Source: Methyloversatilis universalis
GTDB lineage: Bacteria > Pseudomonadota > Gammaproteobacteria > Methylococcales > Methylococcaceae
NCBI GenBank assembly: GCA_020723665.1
Contig: DYIL01000001.1
Coordinates: 186,001-250,000 of the forward strand
Reading direction: 5' to 3'
DNA: 64,000 nucleotides
In this document: positions 24,809 through 34,226 of the stretch, piece by piece
Position numbering within the stretch: position 1 is the stretch's first letter
How the letters are laid out: the number at the start of each line of letters is the position of its first letter
Program-made: the position numbers and the translations under genes
Notes under the pieces: model-generated
What the model was told of the DNA's origin: nothing
What the model saw: the letters and a program-made list of their open reading frames with translations, nothing else
Databases searched by the model: none

Positions 24809-26530
24809 ATGAACGACGATTTTCAATACTACCCGACACCTCGCGCGCTGAGCGCCCGCGCCTGGACCAAGTTCAAAAACCGGAACTTCATCCGGGTACT
24901 GGAACCCTCGGCCGGCGAAGGACACCTGCTCGAGTGCCGTCCCGGTGACCGGTCGCGCATTCCCGTCGACTGCATAGAGATCGACATCGCCAAACACCTG
25001 TCCCTGCGCGAGCAAGGCTTCGACGTGGTGGGCCTCGATTTCATGCAGTTCAATTCCGGGGCCGTGTACTCGCACATCCTCATGAATCCTCCCTTCGCCG
25101 AAGGCGCGAAACACGTGCTCAAGGCATGGGAGATACTGGCGGATGGCGAGATCGTCGTCATTCTGAACGCCGAAACGGTCAGAAACCCGTTTTCGAAGGA
25201 ACGCCAACTTCTCGTGCGACTCATCGAGCAACACGGGGAGGTGGAGTACCTCCGGGACGCGTTCAGCGGACCGGACTCGGCGCGCAGGACCGACGTGGAA
25301 ATCGCGTTGGTCTGGCTCAAGAAAGAATCGGATTTCCGCTCAGAAATCGTCGGATCCATTCTCGACGATCTTCGCCAGGATAGGACAACCGGCGAAGAGC
25401 TGGCTTATGGCTACCACGACATGAACGACGTCGCCCTACCCAACTCGTTCATTGAAAACGCGGTGCTGATGTTCAATGCCGCGGTTAAGGCCACGCGCCA
25501 AGCCGTGCTGGCCGACGCCCGTGCCCGCAAATATTGCCGGATGCTCGGACACACGCTGGAACGCTTGAACGGCGATGCTCTCGAGGACGATCTCGAATCC
25601 TCCCGAGAGCAGGTCAAAAGAGAGCTGTACGAGCGTTACAAGGACATCAAAAACCGGGCCTGGACAGACATCCTGCGTTCCACGGAGGTCACATCGAGGC
25701 TGTCGTCTTCAGCGCAAAAACGCGTCGAGGCAGAGTTCGAGACGATCAAGCCCTTCGAATTCACAGTCTCGAACGTTTATGGGTTTCTCCAGGGCATCAT
25801 CGAGAAGCAGGGAGAAATCCAGATCGGCATGGCCTGTGATGTGTTCGACCTGATTACCCGGTATCACACCGACAACACGGTGTACTACATGGGCTGGAAG
25901 TCGAACGACAAGCATCGCACCTGCGGGATGCGCATCAAGACGACGCGCTTCGTCATTCCCGGGCATGCCACCGAGGCATGGCGAAGCGGCTTGTCATGGG
26001 ATTCTCAACAGATGTTGCGGGATCTCGATAAGGTGTTCGCCATGCTCGACGGCCAGGTCGAATCCGAGGTAAGTCTTGAATGCGTTTTCCGTTACAAGTT
26101 CCGCGAACTTCGAGACGGTCAGCGCGTGAGCGCCTCCTATTTCGATGTCCGCTACTACCCCGGAGTCGGCACGATCCATTTCTTTCCAAAAGACAAGACG
26201 CTGGTCGACCGTCTCAACCGGCTTGTCGGACGCCATCGGCAATGGCTGCCGCCGGAAGACGTGCGCGTGAGCGACGCGTTCTGGTTGCAGTACGAGCAGG
26301 CCGAGAAGTTCGACAAGACATTCCGACAGGAAATAGGGAAGGCGCAGGGAAACCTGCGTGGGACCTGTAGGGACCTGTCTTGGACCGCACAATACGGATA
26401 CGACGAGGAGAAGACTCGAGCTCAGGAACTCCTTGCTGATGCAATGTCTGCAACGCTCGAACAGCACGGCATCGATCCCGAGGGATTGCTAGAAGATAGT
26501 CAGCAAATGCCGCGGCTTCTCGCATCCTGA
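24809..26530 (+). CDS. DUF4942-type DNA methyltransferase-like protein
   Basis: A 573-residue protein. The first 170 residues form a Rossmann methyltransferase: YYPTPRALSARAW, SAM-binding VLEPSAGEGHLLE, acidic CIEID, and the catalytic NPPF (HILMNPPFAEGAKHVL), as in N6-adenine methyltransferases. The rest matches DUF4942 as I recall it, including GFLQGIIEKQGE, a SNDKHRTCGMRIKTTRFVIP segment and YFDVRYYPGVGTIHFFP. Such proteins are carried singly on ICEs and plasmids. No restriction gene is adjacent, so protection of the element's own DNA is possible. A 22-residue SD-leader pairing precedes it. The activity is inferred from motifs. Confidence 0.8.
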   Translation: MNDDFQYYPTPRALSARAWTKFKNRNFIRVLEPSAGEGHLLECRPGDRSRIPVDCIEIDIAKHLSLREQGFDVVGLDFMQFNSGAVYSHILMNPPFAEGAKHVLKAWEILADGEIVVILNAETVRNPFSKERQLLVRLIEQHGEVEYLRDAFSGPDSARRTDVEIALVWLKKESDFRSEIVGSILDDLRQDRTTGEELAYGYHDMNDVALPNSFIENAVLMFNAAVKATRQAVLADARARKYCRMLGHTLERLNGDALEDDLESSREQVKRELYERYKDIKNRAWTDILRSTEVTSRLSSSAQKRVEAEFETIKPFEFTVSNVYGFLQGIIEKQGEIQIGMACDVFDLITRYHTDNTVYYMGWKSNDKHRTCGMRIKTTRFVIPGHATEAWRSGLSWDSQQMLRDLDKVFAMLDGQVESEVSLECVFRYKFRELRDGQRVSASYFDVRYYPGVGTIHFFPKDKTLVDRLNRLVGRHRQWLPPEDVRVSDAFWLQYEQAEKFDKTFRQEIGKAQGNLRGTCRDLSWTAQYGYDEEKTRAQELLADAMSATLEQHGIDPEGLLEDSQQMPRLLAS

Positions 26531-26536
26531 CCTCAC

Positions 26537-26683
26537 CCGTCCAAGGGGAACGCTTTCCGGAAGGACTGCGTTCCTCTTTGGGCTCTCAAATTTTTTGTCG
26601 CCCACCCCGCCGGGATTCCCAAGGCCTCCCGTGCGGGAGGTTTTGAGAATCCCGGTCGGTGACCAATCTCGAAACCAAGGAGA
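26537..26683 (+). promoter_or_regulatory. Two hairpin units before the nrdJ relic
   Basis: AAGGGGAACGC pairs with GCGTTCCTCTT (one mismatch), probably ending the DUF4942 transcript. A second unit has CGGGATTC...GAATCCCG enclosing CCTCCCG-TGC-GGGAGG, then CTCG...AAGGAG...CGAG around a ribosome site. It resembles the other leaders and would have served the nrdJ-like gene whose remains follow. Confidence 0.5.
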
Positions 26684-27050
26684 CAACGAGAAAGCACAGC
26701 CAATATCACAAGACGTTCTGATAGAGAAATACGCCAAAAAATGGCGAAACCTTGCAGAAAGAAATGTTTCGTCGAGTAAGCCTTGCAGATGGGATTCGTC
26801 CCCGCCGGACGGATCATGTCTGCGGTTGGAACAGACATCAGCGTCACGCTGATCAACTGTTTCTTGCAGCCAGTGGATGACTCGCTGCCCGAATGCAGAG
26901 GACGGCAAGCCCAGCATTTACACCGCCTTGTCCGAATCCGCGGAAGCCATACGCCGCGACAGTGGAGTCGACTATAACTTCTCCGCCATCCGCCTAAAAG
27001 ACACCAAGGTCAAGGGCACTGCCAGCAGCGCAATTCGATCGGCGCTTTTC
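26684..27050 (+). pseudogene. nrdJ: Decayed B12-dependent ribonucleotide reductase (nrdJ) 5' fragment
   Basis: Three frames must be joined to follow one protein. The first gives EKAQPISQDVLIEKYAK; a shift gives GETLQKEMFRRVSLA; then, after an internal deletion, MGFVPAGRIMSAVGTD and TLINCFLQPVDDSLPE; another shift gives DGKPSIYTALSESAEAIRRD, VDYNFSAIR and KVKGT. These segments in this order match the N-terminal part of adenosylcobalamin-dependent ribonucleoside-diphosphate reductases. The catalytic body is absent. It lies behind a structured leader, so it was probably once a functional ICE gene. Function lost; the identity is from recalled family sequence. Confidence 0.72.
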
Positions 27051-27287
27051 CAATCCTCTCGGCATCGTCCGAGGCGATCGGAAAAGCGAAACAAAATGGT
27101 CTGACATCTCTATGCTGGAGTAAGGGCAAAGGGGGAGAAACTGGGGCGAAGGTCGGAATTGATTACTCATTTAGCGAATCTTTCGCGCCTCCATACGGTT
27201 CGAGATGCGCTTATTATCAGATTAAACAGATTTGGGTTCTGATGGAGCTCATGCGTGAAGTGCTAGACGAAACTCGGATATCGGACT

Positions 27288-27506
27288 ATGCAGACTCCCA
27301 AAGGGCAACACTTACTCAACGAAGAAGATCTAAAGAACTGGTTTGGTTTCAATAGGAGGCTCGATCTCGAGCGGCATCTACAAAGCATCCGAATCCCCTA
27401 TTTCTATGGGCGGGGCGGCAGGATATGTACGACAACCGCGGCAATTGACAAAGTCCTAATTGGCGGCCGAGAATCTAGCCCCATTGAAGAAATCGAGTTC
27501 TTGTGA
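27288..27506 (+). CDS. DUF4224 protein upstream of the integrase
   Basis: A 72-residue protein: LLNEEDLKNWFGFNRRLDLERHLQSIRIPYFYGRGGRICTT reads as a short winged-helix-like unit typical of DUF4224 proteins, which sit directly before tyrosine integrases. The integrase ATG follows its stop by one base, so the two are coupled. Function is not established to my knowledge; a recombination directionality factor or excisionase-like role is plausible from size and place. The 237 bases between the nrdJ relic and this gene contain nothing I can support. Confidence 0.72.
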   Translation: MQTPKGQHLLNEEDLKNWFGFNRRLDLERHLQSIRIPYFYGRGGRICTTTAAIDKVLIGGRESSPIEEIEFL

Positions 27507-27507
27507 T

Positions 27508-28509
27508 ATGGGTCGTCGTCGCAAATCACAACAGCCGCTCCCAAAGTACGTTTATTTAGCCAAGGGGCGTTATGTCTACAGGCCTTGGCAGGATGGGCGC
27601 TTACAAAAAGAAGTTGTTCTCTGCCCTGAGGACTCCGCCATCTCCGAAGTGTGGAAAGCCTATGAAGCGCTGACGGCTGAAAAAGCAACGCCACGAACGC
27701 TGGCCTGGCTGATCGAACAATTCCTCTCAAGCGCTCAGTTCAGACAGCTTTCAGCCAACACGCAACACGACTATCGGAAGTACGCTCGTCATATCACTGA
27801 GACTTCGACCAAATCTGGGCCGTTTGGAACAATCTTGATTGAACGAATCACCCCTGGCGTCATCCGCCGGTACGTGGACAAGCGATCCGAAGCCGCACCG
27901 GTGCAGGCCAACCGTGAGCTCAGCCTCCTGAAACGGGTATTTGGTTGGGCCAGCGAAAGGGATCTGGTCACAACAAACCCTGCCCAACCCGTTAGACGCA
28001 ACGCCGAGAAGGCTCGAGACGCTTACATTACGGACAGCCAGTACGCCTATGTCTATGAGCGTGCGGAAAAGCCTTGGTATCTTCGGCCGGCAATGGAGTT
28101 CGCCTTTCTTTGCCGGGCAAGAAAATCGGAAGTGCTCGATCTTCGGGTGGATGACATCCTTGAAGAGGGACTTCGAATTCGTCGGCGCAAGGGAAGCCGA
28201 ACCACCGTCGTACGTTGGTCCCAGCGCCTTAGAGCTGCCGTCAACGTTTGTATCAACAGACCAAGCAAAATCAAGTCGGTCTACCTGATTCATGATGCCA
28301 ACGGACAACGCATTCTCGAGACCACGTTCGATACATCCTGGCAACGGTTCAACCAAACCCTAGGGGAGCATCGCATCCGTTTCCACGACCTGAAAGCCAA
28401 GGGTGTTACGGATGACCAAAGCGATAAACAGCGGGGGGCGGGGCACAAATCAGCCGCCATGACGGGGATCTATGATCGTAAACCCCACTTGGTCGACCCG
28501 ATTGAATAA
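27508..28509 (+). CDS. int: Tyrosine-type site-specific integrase of the ICE
   Basis: A 333-residue tyrosine recombinase. A basic arm-binding N-terminus (MGRRRKSQQPLPKYVYLAKG) is followed by a SAM-like core-binding domain (residues 60-150) and a catalytic domain with Arg in FLCRARKSEVLDLR, HDLKAKG in the HxxR/K box, GHKS and the tyrosine in TGIYDRK near the end. The HDLK variant is usual in this phage/ICE subgroup. The ATG at 27508 is preferred over 27460 because it follows the DUF4224 stop directly. The gene ends 73 bases from the tRNA-Ile2 3' end, the classical arrangement for integration into that tRNA. Confidence 0.93.
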   Translation: MGRRRKSQQPLPKYVYLAKGRYVYRPWQDGRLQKEVVLCPEDSAISEVWKAYEALTAEKATPRTLAWLIEQFLSSAQFRQLSANTQHDYRKYARHITETSTKSGPFGTILIERITPGVIRRYVDKRSEAAPVQANRELSLLKRVFGWASERDLVTTNPAQPVRRNAEKARDAYITDSQYAYVYERAEKPWYLRPAMEFAFLCRARKSEVLDLRVDDILEEGLRIRRRKGSRTTVVRWSQRLRAAVNVCINRPSKIKSVYLIHDANGQRILETTFDTSWQRFNQTLGEHRIRFHDLKAKGVTDDQSDKQRGAGHKSAAMTGIYDRKPHLVDPIE

Positions 28510-28537
28510 ATTTTTTTCGGAAAAATTTTCGGAAAAC

Positions 28538-28573
28538 AAAAGGCTTGCAGGCATAAGACACCTGTAAGCCTTT
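28538..28573. terminator. Hairpin between integrase and tRNA
   Basis: AAAGGCTTGCAGG...CCTGTAAGCCTTT with one mismatch and a nine-base loop. T-rich flanks occur on both strands, so it could end the integrase transcript or the tRNA transcript coming the other way. Confidence 0.65.
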
Positions 28574-28581
28574 GATTTACT

Positions 28582-28658
<77 letters not shown>

Positions 28659-28670
28659 GGAAACTGAGTA

Positions 28671-30464
28671 CTAATCCATGTCAAGGAAACTCCGCAGCTG
28701 TTCGGAGCGTGAGGGATGGCGAAGTTTTCGCAGTGCCTTGGCTTCGATCTGACGAATACGCTCGCGAGTTACGTCGAACTGCTTGCCGACTTCCTCTAAC
28801 GTGTGGTCGGTATTCATATCAATTCCGAAACGCATTCGCAAGACTTTCGCTTCCCGGGCGGTCAGCCCGGCCAGCACTTGCTGGGTCGTCTCGCGCAAGC
28901 TCGCGACGGTTGCGTGCTCGATCGGGGACATTACCCGAGAGTCTTCGATGAAATCCCCCAAATGAGAGTCCTCATCGTCGCCGATGGGGGTTTCCATGGA
29001 GATGGGTTCTTTAGCTATTTTCAGAACTTTCCGGACTTTGTCCTCGGGCATGTCCATGCGTACCGCCAATTCTTCCGGCGTCGCTTCCCGTCCCATTTCC
29101 TGTAACATTTGGCGCGAAATGCGGTTCAGTTTATTGATCGTCTCGATCATGTGGACCGGAATTCGGATGGTGCGCGCCTGATCGGCAATCGAACGGGTAA
29201 TCGCCTGACGGATCCACCAGGTCGCATAGGTCGAGAACTTGTAGCCGCGTCGATATTCGAATTTATCGACCGCCTTCATAAGGCCGATATTTCCTTCCTG
29301 GATCAGATCAAGAAATTGCAGACCGCGATTCGTATATTTCTTTGCAATGGAAATCACCAACCGCAGATTGGCTTCGATCATCTCTTTCTTGGCCAGACGT
29401 GCTTGATCTTCTCCGATGGAGACACGCCGATTGATTTCTTTAATGTCAGCAATCGACAGCTGATTGTCTTTCTCTATCTGGGCCAGTTTGCTTTGTGCTC
29501 GCCTCGCCTCGTCGGCAAAGGGAGCCAGTGCCTCTCCATAGCTCGACTCGAGCAGTTTCTGAAACCAATCAGGATTGGCTTCGTTACCGGAAAACGAATC
29601 CACGAATTCTGCGCGCGGCATTTTTGCCTTGACGACACAGATATCCTGGATGATTCGTTCCTGCTCACGGATCTTTTCAACCGTACCGTGTAACAAATCG
29701 GTCAACTCTTTGAAAAACTGAGGCGTTTTCTTGAACTCCATGAAGCTCTCTGCAAGAGCGTCGAACGCCTTTTGCGTACGTTCATGGTGATAACCGTACT
29801 TGTGATGGGCGCTGACGGCAGCTTTGTGCTGTTTATTGAAAAGCTCGAGCTTCTCTCTTACGAGTTCCGGATCCGGCCCACTCTCGGCGTCGTCAAGAAT
29901 ATCGGTGTCTGCGTCTTCATCCAGCACGACTTCTTCCGACGATGCCGCCGGATCAAAAAAGTCGGATATCAGATCCGACAACCTAACCTCTCCTTTTTCG
30001 ACACCCTCGAAAGCCTTGATGAAATGGTCCATGGCAGCCGGAAAACGAACCAATTCATTCGCCGCTTGGTTCAATCCTTCTTCGATGCGCTTGGCAATGC
30101 TCAGCTCGCCCTCGCGAGTCAGCAACTCGACGGTCCCCATTTCGCGCATGTACATGCGCACGGGATCGGTGGTCCTGCCTAGTTCGGCGTCAACGGAGGA
30201 AGCAAGTGCCGCCGCAACCTCAGCCGCCTCTTCCTCGTCTTCCTCGGTAACGACTGCGGGTTCCGGAATTAGATCCACATCCGGTACATCCTCGTGTACC
30301 TCGATTCCCATATCATTGATCATGCAGATGATGTCTTCCATCTGCTCGGGATCGACGATATCGCTGGGCAAGTGGTCGTTTACCTCGGAAAACGTGAGGT
30401 AACCTTGCATCTTACCCTTGGCGATAAGCTCTTTAAGCTGAGATTGCTGTTGTTCCAGATTCAT
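28671..30464 (-). CDS. rpoD: RNA polymerase primary sigma factor (sigma-70)
   Basis: A 597-residue RpoD. Region 1.1 begins [20 protein letters not shown], region 1.2 has [21 protein letters not shown], region 2 has [12 protein letters not shown] and the -10-binding [16 protein letters not shown], region 3 follows, and region 4.2 has the helix-turn-helix [19 protein letters not shown]. Length and the acidic non-conserved insert fit gammaproteobacterial RpoD. I place the start at the ATG 30464 (MNLEQQQSQ), as in relatives; the track start is 12 codons earlier. Last gene of the rpsU-yqeY-dnaG-rpoD macromolecular synthesis block. Confidence 0.97.
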   Translation of the reverse strand: MNLEQQQSQLKELIAKGKMQGYLTFSEVNDHLPSDIVDPEQMEDIICMINDMGIEVHEDVPDVDLIPEPAVVTEEDEEEAAEVAAALASSVDAELGRTTDPVRMYMREMGTVELLTREGELSIAKRIEEGLNQAANELVRFPAAMDHFIKAFEGVEKGEVRLSDLISDFFDPAASSEEVVLDEDADTDILDDAESGPDPELVREKLELFNKQHKAAVSAHHKYGYHHERTQKAFDALAESFMEFKKTPQFFKELTDLLHGTVEKIREQERIIQDICVVKAKMPRAEFVDSFSGNEANPDWFQKLLESSYGEALAPFADEARRAQSKLAQIEKDNQLSIADIKEINRRVSIGEDQARLAKKEMIEANLRLVISIAKKYTNRGLQFLDLIQEGNIGLMKAVDKFEYRRGYKFSTYATWWIRQAITRSIADQARTIRIPVHMIETINKLNRISRQMLQEMGREATPEELAVRMDMPEDKVRKVLKIAKEPISMETPIGDDEDSHLGDFIEDSRVMSPIEHATVASLRETTQQVLAGLTAREAKVLRMRFGIDMNTDHTLEEVGKQFDVTRERIRQIEAKALRKLRHPSRSEQLRSFLDMD

Positions 30465-30503
30465 CAACTGACCCGCAACTGCTGTATGCCCGCAAAACAA
30501 TAC

Positions 30504-30509
30504 AGTATA
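30504..30509 (-). promoter_or_regulatory. Candidate -10 box of a separate rpoD promoter
   Basis: On the minus strand TATACT lies about 40 bases before the rpoD ATG within an AT-rich 84-base gap after dnaG. No clear -35 is visible. An internal rpoD promoter is usual in this operon in enterobacteria. Confidence 0.4.
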
Positions 30510-30548
30510 TTCGAAGTTTGAGAAAAGAGAAAACTTAGAGTACCGACT

Positions 30549-32273
30549 TCATAAGCTCATGAGCACTCGCATTTCCTCCCGCTCTGCCGGACTGAGCTGA
30601 AATTTCTTCGATTTTTTAATGAGCTCATCCAACCGCTCCTGTTTGAGTTGCTTTTCGAAACGCATTAAAGCATCCGAAAACTCAATTCGTATACCATCCT
30701 GGGGCAACAAAATATCCCATTGCATGAGGGTGGCAATAAGTTTCCCTTCCGGCGTGCCCCGAAAATGCTCCAAAATTCCGCCACTGGTCAATCCAGGATT
30801 TTCATCCAGAATCCGGAGCACCTTTTGAAGTAGACGACCGTTCTTGCTGGCGCCTGGGTTGACCCGAAGATCATCCCCAACTATGGCCGCAAGTTCCGGG
30901 TTTTTGACCAGAAGCGCCAAAAGGAGCCGCGATGTAGAGGGCCGCATTCCACTGCTTGCGGATGCAGCCCTTGATTCCGATGGCACTACAAGCTTAGCCG
31001 ATTTGTCGGATGGTTCGACTACCCCATGTCCCGCAAGTTCCACCAGACGCCTCTCGATCATCTCGCGAAAAACGCCGGCAGGTAATCTGCCAATCAAGGG
31101 CCTGGCCTCATTAACCAAGGCCGCTCGCCCTTCTAGGGTATCCAAATCAAGCTTTTGCACCAAGCTTCTGAAGAAATAATCGGAGAAAGGCAGCGCGGCG
31201 TCGAGACGGTCAAGAAATGCATCGGCCCCCTCCGTTCGCACCAAAGAATCAGGATCATGCCCTTCCGGCAAAAGAAGAAACCGGATTTGTCGCCCGTCCC
31301 GCAATGACGGAAGGCTGGCTTCGAGCGCCTTCCAGGCGGCCTTTTGTCCTGCGGAATCGCCATCGAAACAGAAAACCAGTTCGTCCGTATAACGGAACAA
31401 CAACTCGACGTGATCGGCGGACGTAGAGGTTCCGAGCGTTGCGACCGCATTGTAAATGCCGTTTTGTGCCAAGGCGATCACATCCATATAGCCCTCGACC
31501 ACCACGATGCGTCCCGGTCTCGCAGACTGTTTCAATAACTCGTACACGCCGTATACTTCCTTGTGCTTTTTGAAAACGACGGTTTCCGGCGAATTGAGAT
31601 ATTTCGGCGTCCCATCGCCCATAACCCGTCCGCCGAAACCCACGACCCGGCCGCGGCGATCGCGAATGGGAAAGATGATGCGATCCCGGAAACTGTCATA
31701 GACCTTGTCGCCTTTCGCGACCCTGAGACCTGCCGCCTGGAGAAGTTCCTGCGAAAACTCCGACGGCAAATTTTGCCACCCTGGGGGCGCATAACCCAAG
31801 CGATATCGTTGCGCAAGCTCGCCACTAACCCCTCGGTCTTTCAGATAGGCGACCGCTCGCGGAGCTTCGGGGTGGACTTTGAGCTGGTGCGCATAAAACC
31901 GAGAAACGGCATCCTGCAACTCGTATATGGCATTTGCCATCTTAGCGCCGGATTCTGCCGCGGCACTTTGAGCCTCTTCCGGAATTTTCAGTCCCGCCAG
32001 CGCTGCGAGACTTTCCACCGCCTCGACAAAATTCAGATGGTCGTAGCCCATCAGAAAGTCAATGGCATTGCCGTGTGCGCCACAACCGAAGCAATGGTAA
32101 AACTGCTTGTCGCGACTTACGGTAAAGCTGGGGGTCTTTTCGTTATGGAAAGGGCAACGGGCAGTAAAATTACTGCCGCTCTGCCTGAGAGGCACGCGCG
32201 CATCGACCAGATCGACCAGATCGATACGAGCGATCAGTTCCTGAATGAATTGACGGGGAATTTTGCCGGCCAT
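30549..32273 (-). CDS. dnaG: DNA primase
   Basis: A 574-residue DnaG, which makes RNA primers for lagging-strand synthesis with the DnaB helicase. The N-terminal zinc-binding domain reads CPFHNEKTPSFTVSRDKQFY followed by HCFGCG; the catalytic core has the family RYRLGYAP segment and a TOPRIM domain (VVEGYMDVIAL, later FCFDGDSAGQKAAWKAL). The C-terminal 130 residues are the helicase-binding region. Usual length and start (MAGKIPRQFIQELIARIDLV). Lies between yqeY and rpoD on the minus strand. Confidence 0.97.
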   Translation of the reverse strand: MAGKIPRQFIQELIARIDLVDLVDARVPLRQSGSNFTARCPFHNEKTPSFTVSRDKQFYHCFGCGAHGNAIDFLMGYDHLNFVEAVESLAALAGLKIPEEAQSAAAESGAKMANAIYELQDAVSRFYAHQLKVHPEAPRAVAYLKDRGVSGELAQRYRLGYAPPGWQNLPSEFSQELLQAAGLRVAKGDKVYDSFRDRIIFPIRDRRGRVVGFGGRVMGDGTPKYLNSPETVVFKKHKEVYGVYELLKQSARPGRIVVVEGYMDVIALAQNGIYNAVATLGTSTSADHVELLFRYTDELVFCFDGDSAGQKAAWKALEASLPSLRDGRQIRFLLLPEGHDPDSLVRTEGADAFLDRLDAALPFSDYFFRSLVQKLDLDTLEGRAALVNEARPLIGRLPAGVFREMIERRLVELAGHGVVEPSDKSAKLVVPSESRAASASSGMRPSTSRLLLALLVKNPELAAIVGDDLRVNPGASKNGRLLQKVLRILDENPGLTSGGILEHFRGTPEGKLIATLMQWDILLPQDGIRIEFSDALMRFEKQLKQERLDELIKKSKKFQLSPAEREEMRVLMSL

Positions 32274-32338
32274 CGTTTATACCGGCAGCTCAGTTCACGC
32301 TTCGCCGTTCCTAAATAAAAACAGTAAACCTCCGTGCT

Positions 32339-32788
32339 TCAGCGGCTCAACAGCCCTTTGACCCGCGCACTTACCGCCGCCATGTCGGCTCGCCCTTGCA
32401 TTTTCGGCTTCAGTATGGCCATCACCTTGCCCATATCGCCCATGCCGGAAGCACCTGATTCCGCCAAAGCCTCGTTAATCAGAGACTCCACTTCCGTTTC
32501 GCTCAAGGCTTGAGGCAGATAATCCTGAATAACGCCGAGTTCCGCCTGTTCCGCGGCCACCAAATCGTCGCGCCCAGCGGACTGGAACTGCGCGATGGAT
32601 TCGCGTCGCTGCTTGACCATCTTATCCAGAACGGCAAGGACCTGCGCATCATCCAGCTGAATACGCTCGTCGACCTCGCGCTGCTTGATGGCGGCCATTA
32701 TAAGCCGGATGACGCCTAGCCTGTCCTTTTCCCCGGCCTTCATGGCGGCTTTCATATCCGCCTGGAGACGGTCTTTCAATACGCTCAT
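32339..32788 (-). CDS. yqeY: GatB/YqeY-domain protein
   Basis: A 149-residue YqeY family protein: MSVLKDRLQADMKAAMKAGE start, LGVIRLIMAAIKQREVDER, and a C-terminal GatB-tail-like helical domain (LPQALSETEVESLINEALAESGA; MGKVMAILKPKMQGRADM). The family resembles the tRNA-binding tail of the GatB amidotransferase subunit; its precise role is unknown. Conserved between rpsU and dnaG in many proteobacteria, as here. The ATG at 32788 is the family start; the track extension overlaps rpsU. Confidence 0.92.
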   Translation of the reverse strand: MSVLKDRLQADMKAAMKAGEKDRLGVIRLIMAAIKQREVDERIQLDDAQVLAVLDKMVKQRRESIAQFQSAGRDDLVAAEQAELGVIQDYLPQALSETEVESLINEALAESGASGMGDMGKVMAILKPKMQGRADMAAVSARVKGLLSR

Positions 32789-32801
32789 CAAAAAGCGACT
32801 A

Positions 32802-33035
32802 TCAGGTCTGCGGACGCCCTTTACGCAAATTCTGCAGGGCAAAACGTTCACGGGAAAGCTTCTTGAGATGCCGCTTCACTGCCGCAGCCGCTTTACGCTT
32901 ACGTTCCTCGGTCGGTTTCTCGTAGAATTCGCGACGGCGAACTTCAGAAAGAATACCGGCTTTCTCACAGGCACGTTTAAAACGACGGATAGCAATTTCA
33001 AAGGGCTCGTTTTCTCTAAGCTTGATCGACGGCAT
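32802..33035 (-). CDS. rpsU: 30S ribosomal protein S21
   Basis: A 77-residue S21: [40 protein letters not shown] and a basic helical tail ([20 protein letters not shown]). It binds the 30S platform near the anti-SD end of 16S rRNA and helps initiation. First gene of the minus-strand block; divergent from tsaD across 122 bases that must hold both promoters. The ATG at 33035 is four codons inside the track ORF and matches the family start. Confidence 0.96.
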   Translation of the reverse strand: MPSIKLRENEPFEIAIRRFKRACEKAGILSEVRRREFYEKPTEERKRKAAAAVKRHLKKLSRERFALQNLRKGRPQT

Positions 33036-33157
33036 GTAGCTTCCCAAAAAAAATTGAAGACCAAAATGACAAAATTCCCGGGGGCGGAATTACTCCGCTA
33101 ACTTAAAAGTTCTAATTATACTTACTAGAGAGCTCAAGGTAAAAGCCAATTTGTAGT

Positions 33158-34195
33158 ATGCACGTACTCGGCATTGAAACGTCCTGCGACGAAACGGGCG
33201 TAGCGATCTATCACGCTCAAAAAGGACTCTTGGCCCATCGTCTGTACAGTCAGGTAAAAACCCATGCGGAATACGGCGGCGTAGTACCCGAACTGGCGTC
33301 CCGCGATCATATCAAGAAACTGGTGCCGCTGATTCGGCAAGTGATCGCAGGCGCAAACATCTCCAAACGCCAAATCGACGGCGTCGCTTACACGGCCGGC
33401 CCAGGGTTGATTGGCGCGCTACTGGTCGGGGCTGCCGTCGCTCGCAGTTTGGCGTGGACCTTAGGAGTCCCGTCCATCGGCGTCCATCACATGGAAGGTC
33501 ATTTGCTTGCGCCCTTGATGGAGCCCGAGCCGCCCGAATTTCCCTTCATCGCCCTCCTCGTTTCCGGTGGCCATACCCAGTTGGTCGACGTAGAGGGCAT
33601 AGGTCGTTATCGCATTCTGGGAGAATCCCTGGACGATGCCGCCGGGGAAGCCTTTGACAAAACCGCCAAGATGCTCGAACTCGGCTATCCGGGCGGCCCC
33701 GCCATCGCGGAATTGGCAGAGGAAGGCGACATCCAACGGTTCGAGTTCCCTCGCCCCATGACCGACCGACCAGGCCTCGATTTCAGCTTCAGCGGCCTGA
33801 AAACGCATACGTTGCTAATGTTTGCTTCTACCGCCAAAACGCGACAGGACAAGGCGGACATTGCCAAGGCATTCCAAGAAGCGGTCGTCGATACGTTGGT
33901 GATCAAATGCCGGCGGGCACTCAAGGAAATCGGCCGCACCCGCTTGGTGGCCGCGGGCGGTGTCAGCGCCAATCGATCCATGCGCGACAAGCTTCGACAC
34001 ATGGCTCGGGAAGAAAACTTCCGGGTTTATTTCCCGCGACTTGAATTTTGCGGCGACAACGGCGCCATGATCGCATTTGCGGGTTGCCAAAGACTGCTCG
34101 CGGGACAAACCGAATCGCCCGAAATCAATGCGTTTCCGCGATGGCCCTTGAGCACATTGCCGCCACTCGCGCCAGCACAAGAATCGACGGCCTAA
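33158..34195 (+). CDS. tsaD: tRNA threonylcarbamoyladenosine synthase subunit TsaD
   Basis: A 345-residue TsaD (formerly Gcp), the catalytic subunit that transfers threonylcarbamoyl to A37 of ANN-decoding tRNAs with TsaB and TsaE. ASKHA-fold motifs: [18 protein letters not shown] at the start, the metal-binding [10 protein letters not shown] (HxxxH), [11 protein letters not shown], and [27 protein letters not shown] box lies about 35 bases upstream. Length is typical. Divergent from rpsU, the common arrangement in gammaproteobacteria. Confidence 0.97.
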   Translation: MHVLGIETSCDETGVAIYHAQKGLLAHRLYSQVKTHAEYGGVVPELASRDHIKKLVPLIRQVIAGANISKRQIDGVAYTAGPGLIGALLVGAAVARSLAWTLGVPSIGVHHMEGHLLAPLMEPEPPEFPFIALLVSGGHTQLVDVEGIGRYRILGESLDDAAGEAFDKTAKMLELGYPGGPAIAELAEEGDIQRFEFPRPMTDRPGLDFSFSGLKTHTLLMFASTAKTRQDKADIAKAFQEAVVDTLVIKCRRALKEIGRTRLVAAGGVSANRSMRDKLRHMAREENFRVYFPRLEFCGDNGAMIAFAGCQRLLAGQTESPEINAFPRWPLSTLPPLAPAQESTA

Positions 34196-34206
34196 CTCGG
34201 CGCAAC

Positions 34207-34226
34207 GCCTGAAATCATCAGGCTTT
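34207..34226. terminator. Short bidirectional hairpin between tsaD and plsY
   Basis: GCCTGA-AATCA-TCAGGC followed by TTT, reaching into the plsY stop codon. The stem is short, so its efficiency is uncertain. Confidence 0.45.
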
